Assembly: GCA_023231115.1 (NCBI GenBank) | Contig: JALNWA010000014.1 | Location: forward strand, 1 to 21,658 | Origin: Candidatus Altimarinota bacterium | GTDB lineage: Bacteria; Patescibacteriota; Gracilibacteria; UBA1369; LOWO2-01-FULL-3 | Reading direction: 5' to 3' | Length of the DNA stretch: 21,658 bases | Shown: positions 13,890 to 21,222 of the stretch, piece after piece | Position numbering within the stretch: position 1 is the stretch's first letter | Layout of the letters: every line of letters starts with the position of its first letter | Notes under the pieces: generated by a model | The model's input: the letters and a program-made list of their open reading frames with translations, nothing else | Database searches by the model: none | What the model was told of the DNA's origin: nothing | Translations under genes and position numbers: made by a program

Positions 13890-14192
13890 GCAGGTATTGG
13901 ATAGCTACTCCGACCCAGGTCGGAGAGGAAAGTCCGAACACACATTCTGGCGCAAGCCGGAGAAGCGTAGCGGGTAACGCCCGTCGTCCGCAAGGACAGA
14001 GTTGCGAACAGTGACGAACCGATTTAGTTCGGGTGAAACGGCAAAATACTTACGTGTGTGCAAGATCGTGCCCCGCATAGCCTTGCGCGAAGTGGGGAGA
14101 ATCGCTTGAGCCCGAGGGTAACCGAGGGCCTAGACAAATTGCTATCGGTCCGACCTTGGTCGGAGGACAGAATTCGGCTTATAGATACCTGC
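13890..14192 (+). ncRNA. rnpB: RNase P RNA (bacterial type A-like)
   Basis: This is the catalytic RNA that matures tRNA 5' ends. The ends pair as P1: 13890-13897 (GCAGGTAT) with 14185-14192 (ATACCTGC). Conserved cores are present: GAGGAAAGTCCGAACAC near 13925, GGGTGAAACGGC near 14032, and near 14167 the 3' core ACAGAATTCGGCTTATAGA. The pairing of the CCGACC and GGTCGG segments near both ends is also visible. The approximately 303-nt length is somewhat short of the E. coli RNA (377 nt). It has its own promoter and an intrinsic terminator. Confidence 0.95.
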
Positions 14193-14206
14193 AAAGAAAA
14201 TGAGAG

Positions 14207-14234
14207 TCCCCTGCCTAAACGCAGGGGATTTTCT
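14207..14234 (+). terminator. Intrinsic terminator of rnpB
   Basis: The arms 14207-14214 (TCCCCTGC) and 14221-14228 (GCAGGGGA) with a 6-nt loop are followed by TTTTCT. It lies 14 nt beyond the RNase P RNA 3' end. Confidence 0.88.
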
Positions 14235-14266
14235 ATTGTAAAATTTTTATGTTAATATATTTTTAT

Positions 14267-14689
14267 ATGACAAAAATTAAAACAAAAAGTAAGAGTAAGA
14301 TTAAAAATCAAAAAGAAATTAGGTTGGTTAAAGTGATAGCAGAAAAAAATATACGCCCAGTCCTTAGTGATTGGATTGCTGAAGTCTTGGAATCAAGCCC
14401 GACCAGAAAGAATTACGAGGATACTTTGAGTTTCGTTGAAGATATTATAAAAAATGCCCCAAAAGAGCCAAATTATCTTAGGTTGGTAATTAGGGTAAAT
14501 TGGTTAATGCAAGAATCTGAGCTGGCTGCTAAATTATTAAATCATATATTTGAAACAGTTACTCATTCGCACGGAATTTCCGAAAATAAAATGGAGAGCA
14601 TATTAGAATTTGACCATAAACTAATAATAGAAGAACTAAAAGATGTAGCCAAAGAATTGCAACACTTAAAAACAAAAGCAAAAAAGTAA
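14267..14689 (+). CDS. Unknown soluble helical protein, 140 aa
   Basis: The ATG at 14267 (MTKIKTKSKSKIKNQK) is preferred over one 18 nt upstream because the region before it is a T-rich promoter-like stretch (TTGTAA at 14236, TATATT at 14257). After a Lys-rich tail of about 22 residues the protein is helical: VKVIAEKNIRPVLSDWIAEV, TRKNYEDTLSFVEDIIKNAP, RLVIRVNWLMQESELAAKLL, and a final charged helix with ELKDVAKELQHLKTKAKK. It has no membrane segment and no recognised family. It lies 32 nt before the EamA transporter gene in the same direction and may be co-transcribed with it. Confidence 0.6.
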   Translation: MTKIKTKSKSKIKNQKEIRLVKVIAEKNIRPVLSDWIAEVLESSPTRKNYEDTLSFVEDIIKNAPKEPNYLRLVIRVNWLMQESELAAKLLNHIFETVTHSHGISENKMESILEFDHKLIIEELKDVAKELQHLKTKAKK

Positions 14690-14721
14690 CATCTCTATGA
14701 AACTTTTTTTAATACTATTTT

Positions 14722-15594
14722 ATGCTTAGCACTGGAATAATTTTTTCTTTTGTTGCGTTGTTTGCTTGGGGCTTTGGAGATTTTTTCATCCAAAAAACTG
14801 TCCGGCAAGTTGGCATATGGAAGTCATTATTTTTTATTGGTATTTTAGGATCAGTGGGTCTTTTTTTATTTATTCAAAAAGAATTACTGACAGTAATCTC
14901 AAGCCTAAATAATCTATATTTATTGCTGCTTTTAGCCGTAGTATCAATCACTTTTACCTTGTTTTATTTTCTGGCACTTAAAAAAGGGAAAATTGCTGTA
15001 GTTGACCCTTTGATCGGACTAGAGCTTCCGCTCACGGTGGGCTTGAGCGTAGTTTTAGGAAGAGAACATCTCTTGTTGCCCCAGTTTATCCTGATTGCTT
15101 TAACTTTTTTAGGCATAATATTCACAGTCGCAAAAGAAAGAAAACACCTGGATGTCCGCCGATGGGTTGTGGAAAAAGGAGCTATCCTGGCTGGGGTTGG
15201 GGCTGTCGGTATGGCGTTGACGAACTTTTTGACCGGTATCTCCAGTCAGCAAACTTCACCCTTGCTCACCATTTGGTTTACCCATACTTTATTTATGCTT
15301 GTCACAGGTGTTTATCTAATTTTAAGCGGAGAGTTTAAAAATCTCAGGGAAGACATAAAAAGAAATAGCGGAATTATTTTAATTCAGAGTATTTTAGATA
15401 ATATCGGCTGGATTGCTTTTGCTCTTGCGATGACTTACATTTCCATTTCCATCGCCACCACTATTAGCGAAAGCTATATCGCATTATCTGCCTTATTCGG
15501 CATATTTATTAATAAAGAAAAATTAAAGCCCCATCAATTTTTCGGAATTATTTTAGTCATTGTCAGTATTTTAGTACTCTCCTCAATTTCTTGA
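14722..15594 (+). CDS. EamA/DMT-family membrane transporter
   Basis: This 290-aa protein has about ten membrane helices in two related halves, as in drug/metabolite transporters (EamA). The first half starts MLSTGIIFSFVALFAWGFGD; the second resumes near residue 150 with KGAILAGVGAVGMALTNF. The typical end of each half is seen in LELPLTVGLSVVLGREHLLLPQ and in ISESYIALSALFGIFINKEKLKPHQ, followed by the final helix FFGIILVIVSILVL. The substrate cannot be told from sequence; family members move amino acids, metabolites or nucleotide sugars. TACTAT lies 3 nt before the ATG, too close to be a sure -10 box. Confidence 0.85.
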   Translation: MLSTGIIFSFVALFAWGFGDFFIQKTVRQVGIWKSLFFIGILGSVGLFLFIQKELLTVISSLNNLYLLLLLAVVSITFTLFYFLALKKGKIAVVDPLIGLELPLTVGLSVVLGREHLLLPQFILIALTFLGIIFTVAKERKHLDVRRWVVEKGAILAGVGAVGMALTNFLTGISSQQTSPLLTIWFTHTLFMLVTGVYLILSGEFKNLREDIKRNSGIILIQSILDNIGWIAFALAMTYISISIATTISESYIALSALFGIFINKEKLKPHQFFGIILVIVSILVLSSIS

Positions 15595-15619
15595 TAAAAG
15601 AGAGTAATAAATTATTTTT

Positions 15620-15648
15620 TTGACATTTAAAGTAAAACCACCTAAACT
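15620..15648 (+). promoter_or_regulatory. Promoter TTGACA-17-TAAACT
   Basis: A consensus TTGACA (15620-15625) is followed after 17 nt by TAAACT (15643-15648). It sits in the gap between the EamA gene and the GNAT-like gene and gives the latter a leader of about 20 nt. Confidence 0.55.
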
Positions 15649-15675
15649 GTAAATATTATTAATGATTTTTTACTT

Positions 15676-16524
15676 ATGAAAGAAACACCATCTTTAGCGC
15701 AAATTGGACACAGCTCGACAAAAGAAACTGAAAAAAAAATTTCCATTAAAAGAGTGACCGACCCTGAGTCTATTGATTTAAAAAAATTTCATGAATTTTT
15801 AGGAACCATTTTTAATCCAGCAGAGTTAGAACCACTTGAGAGCTTTAAAGAAGAACTGAGGCGACAGGATCCTGATAATTGTTTTTTATGTCTGATTGCA
15901 AAAGACAAAAACGGTAATGTCATTAGTGGCGCCTATGGTTCGCTTATAAAAGATATATTAGCCGTACGCTTACTCGCAACCGAAACAAAACAACAAGGAA
16001 CTGGCGTTACAAAAAAAATAGATGAAAGTTTTTTAGAGGAAATTACAAAATTAGGCGAGCTTAATTCTGTTGTTGGAGAGGCAGTGGACGAAGCCGAAGC
16101 CTTTTTTAATAGAATATCTTTATTTGAATCCAGCAATTCCGCTCGCCGGCTTTATTATACTGATCCGAATACAAGCGAACCTGATTTTTCTAAACAAATT
16201 TTTTATCGTTTGCCTCCATTTGAGTGGAATCCAGACGGTACTCCTGTTAATGATCCACATTATGTCGAAAATTTACAAGTTGCGATTAAGGGCCATAAAG
16301 ATAAAATACCAGTTATAAAACTTGAAGAAATTCTCCGTCTCTGGTGGCAAAAATGGTATATTAGACCAAAGGAACAATTTGAAAGTAATGGAGCTTTTCA
16401 GAAACATCAGGATTACGTTATGGGTGTATTGGAAAATGAAATAATTAAACCGATTAAAGCTAGTAGACAAGAATTTGTTATACCTGTGGCTAAAAAAGAG
16501 AGATTGAAAAGAGCCCGTCAATAA
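15676..16524 (+). CDS. GNAT-like acetyltransferase-fold protein, 282 aa
   Basis: Residues about 20-170 resemble a GNAT N-acetyltransferase domain. KKISIKRVTDPESIDLKKF opens it, FLCLIAKDKNGNVISGAYGSL supplies the central strand pair, and ATETKQQGTGVTKKIDESFL contains a Q-x2-G-x-G motif-A-like acetyl-CoA loop. EAFFNRISLFESSNSARRLYY would be the late helix. The last 110 residues (FEWNPDGTPVN to the basic end KKERLKRARQ) are an extra region of unknown role. The substrate is unknown and could be a small molecule or a protein. It has its own consensus promoter and is convergent with the ACT-domain gene. Confidence 0.6.
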   Translation: MKETPSLAQIGHSSTKETEKKISIKRVTDPESIDLKKFHEFLGTIFNPAELEPLESFKEELRRQDPDNCFLCLIAKDKNGNVISGAYGSLIKDILAVRLLATETKQQGTGVTKKIDESFLEEITKLGELNSVVGEAVDEAEAFFNRISLFESSNSARRLYYTDPNTSEPDFSKQIFYRLPPFEWNPDGTPVNDPHYVENLQVAIKGHKDKIPVIKLEEILRLWWQKWYIRPKEQFESNGAFQKHQDYVMGVLENEIIKPIKASRQEFVIPVAKKERLKRARQ

Positions 16525-16553
16525 ACCTTGACAAAGTATTTTCTTTAGAGCAA

Positions 16554-17207
16554 TTACGAAGTTAAAGATTTAATAACCGAAAAGGCTCGGTCTACTGTAT
16601 CATTTTTGAAAAGCATGGTTAGCTCCCAACCAACGGATGCCACCTCGATGGCGCTTATGCCATTCCAAGCCAAAGCTTTCAATACTACATAATATACCCC
16701 CGGAGTATCTAGGGTAAGTTTATCTCCGAACTTCATGGTAATTGAAGATAAATCTTTTATTTTCATAATACCCTTTTGGTCTTTTAAGATTTTATCTACC
16801 TCTTTTTCTAGCTCACTGTTTACAACGATTATTGATTCAGAGTGCCCCGTCGATATATTGAAGAATGAATCTTTTTTGTTTTTTGTTTTTTCTAAAATCT
16901 CTTGATGTATTTCGATAATATCCGAAGAGTTTGGGAATACAAACTCAATAAGATTTGAGCGCACAGTAATGTTTTTTGTGTCTTTTAGTATTTCCTCGTC
17001 TGAAGTTGGCGCCTTAAGATTTTTCTTGATTCTGCGCAGAGCCATAGCTACTGCTTCTTCAGACACCTCCTCTAAGAGCTTTTTCTCTATTTGGGGGCGT
17101 ATTCTTCTAGCTATTCCTGAAATGTTGGCGACATCTTCATACAGCACTTCTAATAAAAAGGGCGAACGATTAATAATGTCTTTTGCTACTTGGTTTATGG
17201 TTATCAT
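16554..17207 (-). CDS. ACT-domain protein with N-terminal helical domain, 217 aa
   Basis: Residues 1-65 are helical and HTH-like (INQVAKDIINRSPFLLEVL, ISGIARRIRPQIEKKLL, SEEAVAMALRRIKKN). The C-terminal part (about 85-217) looks like two ACT-type beta-alpha units, as in aspartokinase regulatory regions: first DSFFNISTGHSESIIVVNSELEKEV, then ITMKFGDKLTLDTPGVYYVVLKALAWNGISAIEVASVGWELTMLF, split here by the expected helix. ACT domains bind amino acids, so an amino-acid-sensing regulator is plausible; no kinase domain is present. A consensus promoter lies directly upstream and predicts a leaderless mRNA. The domain split is read by eye. Confidence 0.65.
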   Translation of the reverse strand: MITINQVAKDIINRSPFLLEVLYEDVANISGIARRIRPQIEKKLLEEVSEEAVAMALRRIKKNLKAPTSDEEILKDTKNITVRSNLIEFVFPNSSDIIEIHQEILEKTKNKKDSFFNISTGHSESIIVVNSELEKEVDKILKDQKGIMKIKDLSSITMKFGDKLTLDTPGVYYVVLKALAWNGISAIEVASVGWELTMLFKNDTVDRAFSVIKSLTS

Positions 17208-17213
17208 GTTGGA

Positions 17214-17242
17214 ATTCTAACAAATTGTGATTATTTTGTCAA
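17214..17242 (-). promoter_or_regulatory. Promoter TTGACA-17-TAGAAT of the ACT-domain gene
   Basis: On the minus strand a consensus TTGACA (17242-17237) and TAGAAT (17219-17214) are exactly 17 nt apart. The -10 ends 6 nt before the ATG at 17207, so the RNA would begin at the start codon. This is the clearest leaderless promoter in the window. Confidence 0.7.
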
Positions 17243-17334
17243 TATTGTTAAAAAATTTGCTTTATGTTGACATTAGGGATAATATGTTCTCTAAAGCGAG
17301 AGTGGTTCTTAGAAAACTTAAAAAACAGATTGAT

Positions 17335-17372
17335 CAGACCCATCAAAGCCACAGATGTGGACTCATGGGCTG
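17335..17372 (+). promoter_or_regulatory. Hairpin before the small membrane protein gene
   Basis: Outer arms 17335-17343 and 17365-17372 pair over 8 bp with one bulge, and an inner stem 17349-17352 with 17357-17360 closes a 4-nt loop. It ends 14 nt before a consensus Shine-Dalgarno sequence AAGGAG (17387-17392). A 29-codon frame (17284-17372) ends inside it, next to a GATAAT at 17278. It could be a leader or attenuator, though no T-run follows. Confidence 0.35.
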
Positions 17373-17397
17373 AAAAAAAATACTTGAAGGAGAAAAT

Positions 17398-17607
17398 ATG
17401 GCTAGGGTTATATACGTAAAAAGTGACAAAAACCTCAAAATCATAAAAGGGGCGATGAGTTTGATTGGTACCATTATGGGTTTAGCCTTGGTTATATTAT
17501 CGGCCAAGGACCTCGTGTTGGAAAACATAAGGTGGGAGGTAGTGGTGTTCATTGTATCTAGTATCGTGCTTACTATCGGTATGATGAACCTAAAAAAGAC
17601 AGAATAG
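17398..17607 (+). CDS. Small two-helix membrane protein, 69 aa
   Basis: The protein starts MARVIYVKSDKNLKIIKG and has two hydrophobic segments, about residues 19-36 (AMSLIGTIMGLALVILSA) and 46-63 (WEVVVFIVSSIVLTIGMM), ending in NLKKTE. Both termini are predicted cytoplasmic. The start is set by an AAGGAG Shine-Dalgarno sequence 5 nt upstream, one of the few canonical ones in this window. A strong terminator follows 9 nt after the stop, so the gene is its own unit. No family is recognised. Confidence 0.75.
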   Translation: MARVIYVKSDKNLKIIKGAMSLIGTIMGLALVILSAKDLVLENIRWEVVVFIVSSIVLTIGMMNLKKTE

Positions 17608-17616
17608 ATAGTTTTT

Positions 17617-17659
17617 GGGGTCGAACTTCGCTCTGCGACCGTTCGACCCCTTTTTTATT
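17617..17659 (+). terminator. Intrinsic terminator
   Basis: The arms 17617-17626 (GGGGTCGAAC) and 17641-17650 (GTTCGACCCC) form a perfect 10-bp stem with a 14-nt loop, followed by TTTTTTATTT. Confidence 0.9.
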
Positions 17660-17722
17660 TTAGAGCATATGTTACAATTACCAAACAAAAAAGTTTACAT
17701 TATTAAAATAATATAAAAAATC

Positions 17723-18742
17723 ATGAACAACCTTGCAACTTTGGAATTTATTTTAAAAAATTATAAAAACTTTAACGCTCGCGCTACACGAGATGCGCTC
17801 CTCGCCTACTGGCGCCACATAGAAAAAGGCGGGAAAATGTTTTGGGCGGTGGCCGGAGCGATGAGCTCGGCCCAGCTCGGCATCACGCTCGCGCCGGCTA
17901 TCCGGAACGGCCTCATTCACGGCATGTCCGTCACGGGAGCCAACCTCGAGGAGTCGCTCTTTCGCCTGGTGGCGCACGACAGCTATAAAGACTTTCCCGA
18001 CTACCGGTACTTTACCAAAGACGACGACACGAAAATTCTAGAAAACCGCATGCGCCGGGTGACCGACACCAGCATCCCCGAAGACGAAGCTTTTCGCGCG
18101 GTGGAGAGCCTGATAGTGCCCGTGTGGGAAAAGGCCACTGCCGAAAACACCCGTAAATTCTGGCATGAATATTTTTATGATTTGATCCAAGCTATAGGGA
18201 AGGAGAAACACGAAGGCAAAGCCGACGAATGCTGGCTCCTCGCCGCCGCGGAGAACAACATCCCCATCGTCGTCCCCGGCTATGAAGACTCCACCTTCGG
18301 CAACATTTTTGCCTCGCATGTGAAGCTGGGCGACGCTAGCGCCAGCATCGCGAAGTCCGGGATAGAATACATGGGCGCTTTCTACGACCAATACCAAAAG
18401 CTCTCCGAGGGCGAGGGCATCGGCTTCTTCCAGATCGGCGGAGGCATCGCCGGGGACTTCCCTATCTGCGTCGTGCCTTCGCTCAAATACGACATGGAGG
18501 TTCCAGTGAAGCCTTGGGCGTACTTCTGCCAGATCTCAGACTCCACCACTTCCTACGGCTCGTACTCGGGCGCCACACCGAACGAAAAAATAACTTGGGA
18601 CAAGCTCACCAAAGACACTCCGATGTTCGTTGTCGAGTCTGACGCCACCATCGTCGCTCCGCTCATGCTGACCGCGCTCTTAGAATGCAAAGCAAATCCC
18701 GCTGAAGCAAACAAGCTGATAGAAAAGTATGTTCCAAACTAA
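17723..18742 (+). CDS. Deoxyhypusine-synthase-like protein (putative polyamine aminobutyltransferase)
   Basis: This 339-aa protein belongs to the deoxyhypusine synthase fold family (NAD-dependent, Rossmann-like). GAMSSAQLGITLAPAIRNGL and HGMSVTGANLEESL match the N-terminal NAD/substrate region. GFFQIGGGIAGDFP (about 234-247) matches the GGG segment, and GSYSGATPNEKITWDKLT aligns with the human active-site segment GSDSGARPDEAVSWGKI. The intermediate-forming Lys is kept (K294), as are the Trp and Glu (W292, E288), but the human D316 position is Tyr281 and H288 corresponds to Asp245. Bacteria lack eIF5A, so it should modify another amine, such as making homospermidine or spermidine. It is convergent with arginine decarboxylase and agmatinase genes, which supports polyamine metabolism. 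Confidence 0.85.
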   Translation: MNNLATLEFILKNYKNFNARATRDALLAYWRHIEKGGKMFWAVAGAMSSAQLGITLAPAIRNGLIHGMSVTGANLEESLFRLVAHDSYKDFPDYRYFTKDDDTKILENRMRRVTDTSIPEDEAFRAVESLIVPVWEKATAENTRKFWHEYFYDLIQAIGKEKHEGKADECWLLAAAENNIPIVVPGYEDSTFGNIFASHVKLGDASASIAKSGIEYMGAFYDQYQKLSEGEGIGFFQIGGGIAGDFPICVVPSLKYDMEVPVKPWAYFCQISDSTTSYGSYSGATPNEKITWDKLTKDTPMFVVESDATIVAPLMLTALLECKANPAEANKLIEKYVPN

Positions 18743-18773
18743 AAGAAATTAGCTTCTCTCAAAAAGCACACAT

Positions 18774-18791
18774 AATTTCAAGCTTGAAATT
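18774..18791. repeat. 18-nt perfect palindrome between convergent genes
   Basis: AATTTCAAGCTTGAAATT lies between the DHS-like gene and the agmatinase gene. It could form a short hairpin, but only weak T-runs follow, so a terminator role is uncertain. Confidence 0.35.
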
Positions 18792-18873
18792 TGCTCTGCT
18801 CGTCAATCAAGAAAATAATAGTCGGAATACCTCCTTTATTTTCTAATTTCCTGCGCAAGGCTTTTTTCAAGAA

Positions 18874-19734
18874 CTAATTTCCTTTTAGTTTGTCCTTAAA
18901 TTTATAACCAATTAGTTTGAAAGCCAACTTGGCTGTTAAAAAATCATATCCGTGCAGGCCGGGGACCGGGGCCAGCTCTACGATGTCGGCGCCGACGACG
19001 TTTTTCTCTTTGGTGACTGCTTCAAAAATCTCCAGCACTTGTATCCAAGAGAGGCCTCCGGGCTCCGGCGTGCCAGTGGCCGGCATGGTGGAAAGGTCCA
19101 GGCAGTCCACATCAAAAGTGAGGTAAACATTTTTTGAAAGCTGACTAAGAATCTTTTTCAAATCATAAATATTTCCATAATTCACCTGTTCTTTGTTTAG
19201 GTACGGCTGTTCGGAGAGAGAAGTGTTCCTAATGCCCACCCACACGATGTTGGCCACCCCCAGCTCTTCACATCGCTTGGCCGCGCAAGCGTGCGACCAC
19301 CGGCTCCCCTCCCATTCTTCCCGCAGGTCGGTATGCGCGTCAAAATATAAAATGGACAGATCCGGATATTTTTTCAGGTACTCGCCCACCAAGGCCGGAG
19401 TGATGGAATGCTCCCCGCCCAAACTTAGGATAAATTTATCGGTCAGGGGCCCCGCCGTCTGCGCGATTACGTTCTGCGCTTTCTCGGCATCAGACTCCTT
19501 AAAAACAATCGCCGGCAAGGTGGCTATCTTTACTTTTTGGTTCACTTCATAGCCGAGCTCGTGGTCATAAAGCTCCACTTGCTTGGAAGCGTCAATGATA
19601 GCCTTTGGGCCATTCTTGGTGCCACCACCAAAAGATACCGTGGCCTCTAGCGGAACAGGCAAGACCAAAACCTCTGCATCTTTGGGCAGAACTTCCGGAA
19701 TGCCTAAAAAATTATCTGGGATGTTTTCGCTCAT
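18874..19734 (-). CDS. speB: Agmatinase (ureohydrolase family)
   Basis: Agmatinase hydrolyses agmatine to putrescine and urea with a two-manganese centre. The 286-aa product has all the arginase-family metal motifs: GGEHS (106-110), FDAHTD (131-136) and FDVDCLD (207-213), plus TGTPEPGGL (about 220-228) and DIVELAPVPG near the end. The N-terminal GGGTKNGPKAI (about 36-46) is also typical. It starts 12 nt after the arginine decarboxylase stop, so the two form an operon that makes putrescine from arginine. Formiminoglutamase or proclavaminate hydrolase activity cannot be excluded by motif, but the neighbour argues for agmatinase. After the TAG stop the same frame stays open for 31 more codons. 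Confidence 0.88.
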   Translation of the reverse strand: MSENIPDNFLGIPEVLPKDAEVLVLPVPLEATVSFGGGTKNGPKAIIDASKQVELYDHELGYEVNQKVKIATLPAIVFKESDAEKAQNVIAQTAGPLTDKFILSLGGEHSITPALVGEYLKKYPDLSILYFDAHTDLREEWEGSRWSHACAAKRCEELGVANIVWVGIRNTSLSEQPYLNKEQVNYGNIYDLKKILSQLSKNVYLTFDVDCLDLSTMPATGTPEPGGLSWIQVLEIFEAVTKEKNVVGADIVELAPVPGLHGYDFLTAKLAFKLIGYKFKDKLKGN

Positions 19735-19746
19735 GTTTTTTGTATT

Positions 19747-21156
19747 TTATTTATGATCTCCGTTCCAGCCGAAGAGCTTGCCTATCTCTTCTGGCGTTTG
19801 TCTTTTGCGGGAAAGCTTCACCTCTCCGTTCTGGCAGATCACCATCGCCGGCTTGGAAAGCAAGCAGTGATTGTTTTCAAAAGTATCTTGGTAGGAGCCG
19901 GTGTCAAAAACAACCAGATATAGATCTGGCACATCTTCGGTAAACTTTGGCAACAATACGTAAGTGCCGGAAGCGGTGTAGCGGTCATCAGAATCGCAAG
20001 TGGACCCGGCGAACCACACCTTCTGCAAACGGCGGGCGTTCAAATGATTGGCAGTGGTGAAATGCCACTTGTGGTGCACTGGAGACCAAGTGTCGGTTAA
20101 GTTTGAGATAAAGCTCCCGTCTATAAAATACCATTTGGTGTCTGGTTTTTTGAAAATATTTTTCTCGGCTAAAATTTTAAAAATCGTAATTTGCGAAGGC
20201 GCGGTAAAATAACTGCCCCACTCACAAACCAGATTCGGGTGCCTCACTCCGAGCTTGTCGCTTTCTCGCTTGGCTGTCTTGATCATTTGCAAAACCAAAT
20301 TTTTGGTGGAAAATAATTTCTTCCTTTTCTCGTAGGGCACGGCCATCCCCCCTCCGAAATTTATCGTATCTAGGGCTGGGTTGTGCTTTTTTAATATCGC
20401 GTACAGAGCTACCGCCCGCTTGAGAGGCTTTATAAAGCCCTCAATTTTTTCATTTTGAGTGGAGATATGATAATGCAACATGGAAAGGTTTCTTATCCGG
20501 CCGATCTTGACCAGCTCTTCCTCCGCGAAGCCGAAATGATTGTATTTCTTGTCCCAGTGAGCATCAACTTTTAAATCCAAATTCACCCGGACCCCCACTT
20601 CTCCTTTGAATTTTTTCAACCTATTCAATTCTTCTCCGTTCTCTATTATGGGGATAACTATCAAGCCCTTTTCTCGCAGTTCTTCGATCAAGCCGATGTA
20701 CTGCTCGGTCTTCGGCCCGTTGCAGGTAACCCGGATTTTGCGGTTAAATTTATCCTGCTCCAGCATCCTCTTCACTAGGAAAAGCTCGTTGGCCGAGGAC
20801 ACCTCTATGTGCGCGCCTTCGGCTATAGCCGGCAGGACAAAGTCGCGGTTTTGGTTGGACTTCATCACATAGTGATAAAAGAATTTGCCCCGGTAATTTA
20901 AGATTTTAATATAGGCGTTGAAAAGCTCTATCAAGTCGCGCACGCGGTTCTCTAAAATGAACGGAAAAAACACTCGGGTTACTGTGCCGTATTTTTTGAT
21001 AATATTCATGATGTTGTATTGGTAGTACCCTTCCTTCACTACCAAATCCCCATTCTCGCTAACATCAAAATATTGGGTATTAAATTCTTCCATTCCCAGC
21101 TTCCAGAATTTTTTCAAATCCTTTTTAGACTTCTTGGTGTTTTTTATTTTTTTCAC
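19747..21156 (-). CDS. Arginine decarboxylase-like PLP enzyme (fold type III)
   Basis: This 469-aa protein has the alanine-racemase-fold barrel and beta domain of PLP decarboxylases. The PLP Lys is probably K99 in YHYVMKSNQNRD. Later come LHYHISTQNEKIEG (barrel His), INFGGGMAVPY (phosphate-binding glycines), CEWGSYFTAPSQ and the C-terminal active-site Cys segment STCDSDDRYTASGTYVLL. It is shorter than the 658-aa E. coli SpeA but keeps SpeA-like features. Arginine as substrate is inferred from the agmatinase gene 12 nt downstream; related carboxynorspermidine or diaminopimelate decarboxylases are the alternatives. The start is GTG at 21156-21154, giving a Lys-rich N-terminus, and a good promoter lies 11 nt upstream. 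Confidence 0.8.
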   Translation of the reverse strand: MKKIKNTKKSKKDLKKFWKLGMEEFNTQYFDVSENGDLVVKEGYYQYNIMNIIKKYGTVTRVFFPFILENRVRDLIELFNAYIKILNYRGKFFYHYVMKSNQNRDFVLPAIAEGAHIEVSSANELFLVKRMLEQDKFNRKIRVTCNGPKTEQYIGLIEELREKGLIVIPIIENGEELNRLKKFKGEVGVRVNLDLKVDAHWDKKYNHFGFAEEELVKIGRIRNLSMLHYHISTQNEKIEGFIKPLKRAVALYAILKKHNPALDTINFGGGMAVPYEKRKKLFSTKNLVLQMIKTAKRESDKLGVRHPNLVCEWGSYFTAPSQITIFKILAEKNIFKKPDTKWYFIDGSFISNLTDTWSPVHHKWHFTTANHLNARRLQKVWFAGSTCDSDDRYTASGTYVLLPKFTEDVPDLYLVVFDTGSYQDTFENNHCLLSKPAMVICQNGEVKLSRKRQTPEEIGKLFGWNGDHK

Positions 21157-21166
21157 GATGCTGAAA

Positions 21167-21194
21167 ATTATATCAAGTATTTAAAAAATGTAAA
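21167..21194 (-). promoter_or_regulatory. Promoter TTTACA-16-TATAAT of the decarboxylase-agmatinase operon
   Basis: On the minus strand TTTACA (21194-21189) and TATAAT (21172-21167) are 16 nt apart. The predicted start is only a few bases before the GTG start, so the leader is very short. Confidence 0.65.
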
Positions 21195-21222
21195 GGAAAA
21201 TTCACCTCACCTCTTTGCTTTT

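Noticed and set aside
14058..14255. 65-codon frame inside rnpB
   Set aside because: It lies in the RNase P RNA and its terminator.
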